Assembly: GCA_947174455.1 (NCBI GenBank)
Contig: CAMWIZ010000008.1
Coordinates: forward strand, 1-11,668
Length of the DNA stretch: 11,668 nt
Direction: 5' to 3'
DNA from: an uncultured Clostridia bacterium
GTDB taxonomy: Bacteria; Bacillota; Clostridia; Oscillospirales; Acutalibacteraceae
Shown: positions 7,241-11,668 of the stretch, one piece after another
How the letters are laid out: each line of letters starts with the position of its first letter
How positions within the stretch are numbered: the stretch's first letter is position 1
Notes under the pieces: generated by a model
Databases searched by the model: none
What the model saw: only the letters and a program-made list of their open reading frames with translations
What the model was told of the DNA's origin: nothing
Made by a program: the position numbers and the translations under genes

Positions 7241-7777
7241 ATGAATATTTGGCACGATATGAGTGAAAAGAGAATTGCTGCGGAGGACTTTGTTGCCGTG
7301 GTGGAAATACCAAAGGGCAGTAAGGTTAAGTATGAGCTTGACAAGGAAACGGGAATGATTGTTCTTGACAGAATACTGCATACATCAACTCACTATCCGG
7401 CAAACTACGGTTTTATTCCCAGAACCTATGCAGATGACGGAGATCCGCTTGATGTTCTGGTGCTTTGTTCTGAGCAGGTTTACCCGCTTACCTTGGTAAG
7501 ATGCTACCCCATCGGTGTAATGAATATGATAGACAACGGCAGAAAAGATGAAAAAATCATCGCCATACCTTTCAGCGACCCTACATATAATAATTATTCG
7601 GATATCACACAGCTCCCACAGCATATTTTTGACGAGATGAAGCATTTTTTTACGGTGTACAAGGCTCTTGAGCATAAGGAAACTGCAGTAAATGAGGTCG
7701 AGGGCAGGGAAAAGGCAGTTGAAATAATTCAAAGTACAATTGATTCCTACAAGAAAAAATACGGTGGTGAAAAGTAA
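7241..7777 (+). CDS. ppa: inorganic pyrophosphatase, family I
   Basis: This 178-residue cytoplasmic enzyme hydrolyses pyrophosphate to two phosphates and so pulls biosynthetic reactions such as nucleic acid synthesis forward. It carries the family I signature DGDPLDV at residues 66-72 (metal-binding D66, D68, D71), the [11 protein letters not shown] segment near 22-32, [13 protein letters not shown] at 51-63, and KDEK at 102-105. The length matches bacterial family I enzymes (about 175). The start is the ATG at 7241 (MNIWHD), which has GGAGG at 7229-7233, 7 bases upstream. An earlier in-frame ATG at 7181 would add 20 residues but has no ribosome site, and MNIWHD is the typical beginning of this family in Clostridia as I recall it. 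The stop TAA overlaps the next gene's ATG by one base, so the two are translationally coupled. Confidence 0.96.
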   Translation: MNIWHDMSEKRIAAEDFVAVVEIPKGSKVKYELDKETGMIVLDRILHTSTHYPANYGFIPRTYADDGDPLDVLVLCSEQVYPLTLVRCYPIGVMNMIDNGRKDEKIIAIPFSDPTYNNYSDITQLPQHIFDEMKHFFTVYKALEHKETAVNEVEGREKAVEIIQSTIDSYKKKYGGEK

Positions 7778-8253
7778 TGAATTATTTTGTTGAGTCCAAA
7801 AGATGTAAATATATACGTCGTGTGCTTATTGCATTGTTTGTGGTTTGCGGTTACCTCTTGTCAACTACCTACGCAATAGATGTTGTTGAGGTTAACGGCG
7901 AACAGGTGTTGTCGTATATGACTGCACTTAATCTCGCTTTCGGTACGCTTGGCGGTGAGATACCTGTATATACAAATAAGATTGCGATTATTTTCTTTAT
8001 AATTCCCCTTGTTGGCTTTTTGTTTATGATGTTTGACAAGAAGTCAAATGTAAAAAATATTGTTGGGATGATATGCGGAATAATCGGTGCTTTGTCAATA
8101 AGCTTTATGATAGGTGTAAATATTGGCATGGGTTCTATGGTAAGTGTACTGCTTTACTTTATAATAACGGTTTTGTCGGCCTTTGCCGCACTTTTTCACC
8201 GTCAGGACAAAACGAACAGCAAGGAAACCAAAAGACTTTCGGTTCATGAGTGA
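7777..8253 (+). CDS. unknown four-helix membrane protein coupled to ppa
   Basis: This 158-residue protein is not recognised. Hydrophobic helices lie at about 15-34, 67-86, 95-115 and 118-140. The basic N-terminus (KRCKYIRR) and the KKSNVK loop near 88-93 would face inside. The segment between helices 1 and 2 (about 35-66) would be outside, and the C-terminal tail (HRQDKTNSKETKR) inside. Helix 1 could be mistaken for a signal peptide, but there is no clear cleavage context. The ATG shares its first base with the last base of the ppa stop (TAATG), which indicates translational coupling. Its own ribosome site is only a weak GGTGG. Coupling to a pyrophosphatase gene does not by itself reveal function. 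Confidence 0.8.
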   Translation: MNYFVESKRCKYIRRVLIALFVVCGYLLSTTYAIDVVEVNGEQVLSYMTALNLAFGTLGGEIPVYTNKIAIIFFIIPLVGFLFMMFDKKSNVKNIVGMICGIIGALSISFMIGVNIGMGSMVSVLLYFIITVLSAFAALFHRQDKTNSKETKRLSVHE

Positions 8254-8264
8254 TTTTTTTGATG

Positions 8265-8300
8265 TAAGGATATTTCCTCAAAAAACTGATTTAATCCTTA
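8265..8300. repeat. inverted repeat after the ppa-linked gene
   Basis: TAAGGAT (8265-8271) and ATCCTTA (8294-8300) can pair around a 22-base loop. No T-run follows, so it is a poor intrinsic terminator. It is the only stem I see near the end of this transcript. Confidence 0.3.
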
Positions 8301-8332
8301 TGCCGAATATGTGACAGCACAGTGTTAAAATG

Positions 8333-8357
8333 ATACAAAATTTGTGGCATTTTGTGT
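8333..8357. promoter_or_regulatory. inverted repeat abutting the DUF177-rpmF promoter
   Basis: ACAAAAT (8335-8341) and ATTTTGT (8349-8355) are perfect inverted arms around a 7-base centre. The outer pairs are a T-G wobble (8334/8356) and an A-T pair (8333/8357). It ends one base before the -35 box at 8359. It may be an operator or an activator site, or a chance AT-rich palindrome. Confidence 0.3.
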
Positions 8358-8358
8358 A

Positions 8359-8387
8359 TTGACAAATGAAATTCTATCGGGTATAAT
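8359..8387 (+). promoter_or_regulatory. perfect consensus sigma-A promoter for the DUF177 gene and rpmF
   Basis: TTGACA (8359-8364) and TATAAT (8382-8387) are separated by exactly 17 bases. Transcription would begin near 8394, about 50 bases before the start codon at 8444. A fully consensus promoter fits strong expression of a ribosomal protein operon. Confidence 0.9.
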
Positions 8388-8443
8388 GTAATGCGGTATT
8401 TCAAGTAGTTTGGAGTTTCGGCATTATATTTTGAGGTGCGTTT

Positions 8444-8935
8444 ATGCTTTTGGATTTGAAAAAAGTTTTTTTAAGCGAGGACGAATCACTCACAATCGAC
8501 TGCGATTTGGATTTGCAAGAGTTGGAGTTTAACGGGACTAGGCCACTGGCAACACCTATAAAGGTCTCCGCTCAGGCAGTCAATCGTGCAGGTGTAGTGG
8601 GATTGTCTGTTGTGGCACGTTTTGAATATGATGCTCCGTGTGATCGCTGTGGCGAAAGGAAGGTTACTGATCTTGAGTACAGCTTTGAGCATACGCTTGT
8701 ACAGTCCTTAGTCGGTGAGAATGAGGGCGAGTATATTGAAACACCCGACTATCAGCTTGATTTGGACGAGCTTGTCACGGCAGATATAGTTTTGGAGCTT
8801 CCGTCAAAGTACCTTTGTACCGACGGCTGCAAGGGATTATGTCCAAAGTGCGGCAGAAACTTGAATAAGGGTGACTGCGGCTGTGACACACGTCAGATAG
8901 ACCCTCGTTTAGAGGTTCTTAAAAATCTTTTATAA
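8444..8935 (+). CDS. DUF177 (YceD) family protein
   Basis: This 163-residue protein belongs to the DUF177/YceD family, whose gene is characteristically placed directly before rpmF, as here. In plants and bacteria the family has been linked to 23S rRNA accumulation and large-subunit assembly. The N-terminal half begins MLLDLKKVF and has the family pattern leading to the CDRC pair (C66, C69). The C-terminal part has further cysteines at 125, 129, 133, 136, 145 and 147 (CTDGCKGLCPKCG), which look like a zinc site found in the Gram-positive versions, and ends in the typical DPRLEVLKNLL. The ATG at 8444 has GAGG at 8433-8436. The stop is 50 bases before rpmF, with no terminator between, so the two form an operon under the promoter at 8359. 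Family assignment is firm; the exact role is known only in outline. Confidence 0.92.
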   Translation: MLLDLKKVFLSEDESLTIDCDLDLQELEFNGTRPLATPIKVSAQAVNRAGVVGLSVVARFEYDAPCDRCGERKVTDLEYSFEHTLVQSLVGENEGEYIETPDYQLDLDELVTADIVLELPSKYLCTDGCKGLCPKCGRNLNKGDCGCDTRQIDPRLEVLKNLL

Positions 8936-8970
8936 AAACCGAATGCTGTTAGGTATTCAATTATTACTAT

Positions 8971-8979
8971 AAGGAGGTG
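8971..8979 (+). promoter_or_regulatory. full-length ribosome binding site of rpmF
   Basis: AAGGAGGTG is a nine-base perfect complement of the 16S rRNA 3' end, 6 bases before the ATG at 8986. It also decides the start: an in-frame GTG at 8977 lies within this site, and the product from 8986 begins MAVPKRK, as usual for L32. Confidence 0.85.
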
Positions 8980-8985
8980 CTCGTA

Positions 8986-9168
8986 ATGGCAGTACCAAAG
9001 AGAAAGTTATCAAGTGCAAGACAGAACAAAAGACGCAGTAACGTGTGGAAGCTGAAGGCTCCTGCTCTCTCAATTTGCCCTAATTGCGGTGAGTACAAGG
9101 CTCCCCACAGAGTATGCGGCGAATGTGGTTATTACAATGGTAGGGAAGTAATCAAAAAGGAAGCTTAA
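8986..9168 (+). CDS. rpmF: 50S ribosomal protein L32
   Basis: This 60-residue protein is a late component of the large ribosomal subunit. It begins [19 protein letters not shown], the basic RNA-binding tail typical of L32. A zinc ribbon follows, with C31 and C34 (CPNCG) and C44 and C47 (CGECG). All four cysteines are present, so this is the zinc-containing (C+) form. Length is normal (57-60). It is the second gene of the DUF177-rpmF operon and is followed after 22 bases by a terminator. Confidence 0.98.
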   Translation: MAVPKRKLSSARQNKRRSNVWKLKAPALSICPNCGEYKAPHRVCGECGYYNGREVIKKEA

Positions 9169-9190
9169 TCCTTCTATTATTTCCTTGGAG

Positions 9191-9222
9191 TAGAGGAGGG
9201 AATTTCCCCCCTCTATTTTTTT
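9191..9222 (+). terminator. intrinsic terminator of the rpmF operon
   Basis: TAGAGG (9191-9196) pairs with CCTCTA (9210-9215). After one A-C mismatch, GGG (9198-9200) pairs with CCC (9206-9208). Seven T residues follow at 9216-9222. Confidence 0.9.
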
Positions 9223-9657
9223 GTTTATGAATAAAAGTCTTTGGCAATGCTAAGATAGGGGCAGGGATTGAAGCGGATAGGTACTATATCCCTATTAACA
9301 CCATTGTACAGTATTGCATGATTATCCCAAAGGACAGAACCAAGCCCTTAGCAGTTTCCCAATGCAATCGTTACATTTCAGTGTAGTGTTGTTTAGTTGG
9401 GTTTGCCTTTTATTTATGCGGTGCTGCTTGAGGGTGAGATTCTTAAGGAACCCCTGAATAAATACCGCTTGAGGGCTTGGCACTCATCTTGCTTGCGGCT
9501 TCTTGTCAACTTGAACTCAAATCCATTGAAATACATCAGTATTCCTGCGGTATTTTCGTCCAATTTGCCTGAAAATACGATTTTGCAATCTAAGCACCAT
9601 ATTTAATCAGTGCTTCCTTAACATATTTCAAATTGTAGACAGAGAGGAGAATGTGCA
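9223..9657. other. intergenic region, possible decayed gene
   Basis: No gene is convincing here. On the minus strand bases 9602-9417 are open for 62 codons (stop at 9414-9416) and encode a protein-like stretch including FSGKLDENTAGILMYFNGFE, but there is no good start. The plus strand is open over 9397-9606 (69 codons from a TTG, no ribosome site) and over 9231-9383 (51 codons, no start near its beginning). An inverted repeat, AAATACCGC (9460-9468) and GCGGTATTT (9547-9555), and a direct repeat of GCTTGAGGG (9426 and 9467) lie within it. The most economical reading is a remnant of an inactivated gene plus the der leader. I could not find a clear der promoter. Confidence 0.4.
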
Positions 9658-10983
9658 GTGGCAAAACCAATAGTTGCTATTGTCGGCAGACCTAATGTCG
9701 GCAAGTCTACCTTGTTTAACAAGCTTATAGGTCAAAGATTGTCCATAGTTGACGATACGCCGGGTGTAACAAGGGACAGAATTTACGGTGATTGCGAATG
9801 GAAAGGCAGAGCCTTTACCATTGTTGATACCGGAGGTATCGAGCCAAAAACCGATGATATTATACTTTCACAGATGAGAAGACAGGCAGAGCTGGCCATA
9901 GAAGCGGCTGATGTCACAATTCTTGTTGTAGATGTAAAAACAGGCATGGTTGCCACCGATATGGAGGTTGCCTCTATGCTGCTTAAGAGCGGCAGACCCG
10001 TTGTGCTTTGTGTTAACAAATGCGACAGCATTGGCGAGCCATCCGCAGATTTTTACGAGTTTTATAATCTCGGCCTGGGGGATCCCATACAGGTGTCCTC
10101 AGTTCACGGTCACGGTACGGGTGATTTGCTTGACGCTGTTGCTGAGTATTTGCCTGACTACGGCGATGAACATGAAGAAAGTGACGTTATTTCTGTTGCC
10201 GTAATAGGAAAGCCGAATGCAGGAAAATCATCTCTCATCAATAAAATTGCAGGTGAGGACAGATGCATAGTGTCAAATATTGCAGGTACTACGAGAGATA
10301 CCATTGATACACTTATTGAAAATTCGCACGGAAAATTTAATCTTACCGATACAGCAGGACTTCGCAGAAAAAGCAGAGTAGAGGATAATATTGAGCGTTA
10401 CAGCATTCTCAGAGCAAAAATGGCGATTGACAGGAGTGATGTATGCGTTATTATGATTGATGCAACCGAGGGTTTTACAGAGCAGGACTCAAAGGTAGCC
10501 GGACTTGCACACGAAGCAGGCAAGGGTTGCATTATTGCGGTGAATAAGTGGGACGCTGTTGAGAAGGACGGCAAAACTATGGATACATTCCGTAAAGACC
10601 TTGAAAAGGATTTTTCGTTTATGTCTTATGCACCGATGATTTTTATTTCTGCAAAGACGGGGCAGCGACTAGATAAGCTGTTTGAACTTATCAAGATTGT
10701 TGCTGCTTCCAATGCTATGAGAATTAAGACGGGCGTACTTAACGACATCTTGGCAGAGGCTGTTGCAAGAGTTCAGCCGCCAACAGATAAGGGCAGACGT
10801 TTGAAAATATTCTATATGACTCAGGCATCCACAAAGCCGCCGACATTTGTCTGCTTTGTAAACAGTGCAGAACTTTTCCACTTTTCGTACAGACGTTATT
10901 TGGAGAACAGAATCAGGGACAGTTTTGGGTTGGAGGGGACTCCAATTCACTTTGTGGTAAGGGAACGTGGAGATAAATCTTAA
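9658..10983 (+). CDS. der: ribosome assembly GTPase Der (EngA)
   Basis: This 441-residue essential GTPase acts in maturation of the 50S subunit. It has the diagnostic two tandem G domains. Domain 1 has GRPNVGKS (10-17), T38 in the GVTRD segment, DTGG (57-60) and NKCD (120-123). Domain 2 has GKPNAGKS (184-191), DTAG (231-234), NKWD (296-299) and SAK (331-333). The C-terminal KH-like domain covers about 350-437 and includes RRLKIFYMTQ. Length matches B. subtilis Der (436). The start is GTG at 9658, with GAGAGGAG 8 bases upstream. The ATG at 9651 and GTG at 9653 are out of frame. It is followed after 105 bases by plsY, the usual Firmicutes order. The identity is certain. Confidence 0.97.
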   Translation: MAKPIVAIVGRPNVGKSTLFNKLIGQRLSIVDDTPGVTRDRIYGDCEWKGRAFTIVDTGGIEPKTDDIILSQMRRQAELAIEAADVTILVVDVKTGMVATDMEVASMLLKSGRPVVLCVNKCDSIGEPSADFYEFYNLGLGDPIQVSSVHGHGTGDLLDAVAEYLPDYGDEHEESDVISVAVIGKPNAGKSSLINKIAGEDRCIVSNIAGTTRDTIDTLIENSHGKFNLTDTAGLRRKSRVEDNIERYSILRAKMAIDRSDVCVIMIDATEGFTEQDSKVAGLAHEAGKGCIIAVNKWDAVEKDGKTMDTFRKDLEKDFSFMSYAPMIFISAKTGQRLDKLFELIKIVAASNAMRIKTGVLNDILAEAVARVQPPTDKGRRLKIFYMTQASTKPPTFVCFVNSAELFHFSYRRYLENRIRDSFGLEGTPIHFVVRERGDKS

Positions 10984-11055
10984 ATAGATTTTACTGTGTC
11001 AATGCTTTGCGGTTAATGTTCCGTATTAGCTGTGCGGTATTACTTTGAGGCAAAA

Positions 11056-11082
11056 ATGGAAAACATAATTAAAAAGGTGTAG
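11056..11082 (+). CDS. possible 8-codon leader ORF before plsY
   Basis: ATG at 11056 follows GAGG (11047-11050) and encodes MENIIKKV before TAG at 11080-11082. Its last codons are the plsY ribosome site (AAAAGGTG), and it stops 6 bases before the plsY ATG. Ribosomes finishing it could feed plsY translation. A chance occurrence is quite possible at this size. Confidence 0.2.
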   Translation: MENIIKKV

Positions 11083-11088
11083 TAGAAT

Positions 11089-11668
11089 ATGGATGTAATA
11101 ACTATAGTGAAAATAGCAGCAGTTGCGGTTATTGCCTACTTACTGGGCAGCATAAATGTTGCAATCGTTGTGACAAAGCTATTCACAGGTAAGGATATAC
11201 GCACAATGGGAAGCGGCAATGGCGGTTTTACAAATGTAATGCGTTCGGTTGGAACAACAGCCGGAATAATTACTTTTGCAGGTGATTTTTTGAAGTGTGT
11301 TGCGGCTGTACTGCTTGGCGGCATTGCATTTAGTTCAATCAGCTTTGGCAATGCAAGTGTAACGGAGCTTGCAGGCTACGGAAAGTACCTTGCTGGAACG
11401 TGTTGTTTTTTGGGGCATATATTCCCCGTCTATTTTAAGTTTAAGGGCGGCAAGGGAGTAGTAACTATGGCGGCACTTGGTGCGGTTATAAATTTTCCCG
11501 TGTTCCTTATCTCCTTATTGGCATTTGCGGTAGTTTTTCTGATAACCAAGATTATTTCTATAAGCTCCATGCTTTCGGCAGTTGTTATGACTGCGGCAAC
11601 TTTTGGGTTCACTTATTTTTACAATTATAAATACTTGGGTGAAGTTTCTTTCACGTATGTAGTTATAG
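11089..11668 (+). CDS. plsY: acyl-phosphate:glycerol-3-phosphate acyltransferase, 3'-truncated
   Basis: This integral membrane enzyme transfers the acyl group of acyl-phosphate to glycerol-3-phosphate, making lysophosphatidic acid, the first step of phospholipid synthesis in Firmicutes. The 193 visible residues show the PlsY signatures: YLLGSIN in the first helix (17-23), GSGNGGFTN (41-49) followed by R52, GDFLK (65-69), GH at 109-110, and KFKGGKGVVT (117-126). Hydrophobic helices alternate with these conserved cytoplasmic loops. The position after GDFLK is Cys70, where Gly is more common. The ATG at 11089 has AGGTG at 11075-11079. The gene runs off the right edge, but as the family is about 200 residues long, only the end is missing. 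The der-plsY order is common in Gram-positives and is often followed by gpsA. Confidence 0.95.
   Translation, partial: MDVITIVKIAAVAVIAYLLGSINVAIVVTKLFTGKDIRTMGSGNGGFTNVMRSVGTTAGIITFAGDFLKCVAAVLLGGIAFSSISFGNASVTELAGYGKYLAGTCCFLGHIFPVYFKFKGGKGVVTMAALGAVINFPVFLISLLAFAVVFLITKIISISSMLSAVVMTAATFGFTYFYNYKYLGEVSFTYVVI

Noticed and set aside
9397..9606. 69-codon plus-strand open frame before der
   Set aside because: It starts at a TTG without a ribosome site, matches nothing I know, and lies exactly opposite another open frame, so it is not listed as a gene.
1..11668. CRISPR arrays, tRNAs, insertion sequences or phage genes
   Set aside because: No regularly spaced repeats, cloverleaf sequences, transposase or integrase motifs were seen on either strand.

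Overview
The window is an ordinary-looking chromosomal segment of a Firmicute. It most resembles a gut-type Clostridia of the Ruminococcus/Oscillospiraceae kind. The reasons are strong AGGAGG ribosome sites, Gram-positive gene neighbourhoods (a DUF177 gene before rpmF, der followed by plsY), a DNA polymerase I without working proofreading motifs, and protein sequences that read like those of that group. Taxonomy is inferred from memory of these families, not from a search.

Layout. Positions 2-1144 hold the alanine racemase gene (alr), lacking its first codons at the window edge. It is followed on the same strand by polA (1206-3806), then two genes for unknown membrane proteins (3832-4461 and 4480-4845), all closely spaced and probably co-transcribed. 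Positions 4846-5008 hold several inverted repeats and a possible 32-codon ORF. A long hairpin (5009-5060) then serves as terminator for both this run and the convergent amylase gene. The amylase gene (5118-6800, minus strand) encodes a cytoplasmic GH13 enzyme with a DUF1653 domain fused at its C-terminus. A 440-base divergent intergenic region carries promoter candidates for both sides. Next come a family I inorganic pyrophosphatase gene (7241-7777) and a four-helix membrane protein gene that overlaps its stop codon (7777-8253). A perfect consensus sigma-A promoter (8359-8387) drives the DUF177/YceD gene (8444-8935) and rpmF (8986-9168), closed by a terminator at 9191-9222. About 435 bases without a convincing gene follow, possibly a decayed one. 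The window ends with der (9658-10983) and plsY (11089 to the right edge).

How the genes fit together: most are housekeeping functions, namely cell-wall D-alanine supply, DNA repair and replication, pyrophosphate removal, ribosome assembly (L32, Der) and phospholipid synthesis (PlsY). The amylase is the only catabolic gene and is probably for intracellular alpha-glucan use. I see no mobile element, CRISPR array, tRNA or rRNA. I found no clear evidence for a new multi-gene system. The points most worth a second look are the hairpin-rich stretch with a small ORF at 4846-5010, the GH13-DUF1653 fusion, and the uncharacterised membrane-protein pair behind polA.
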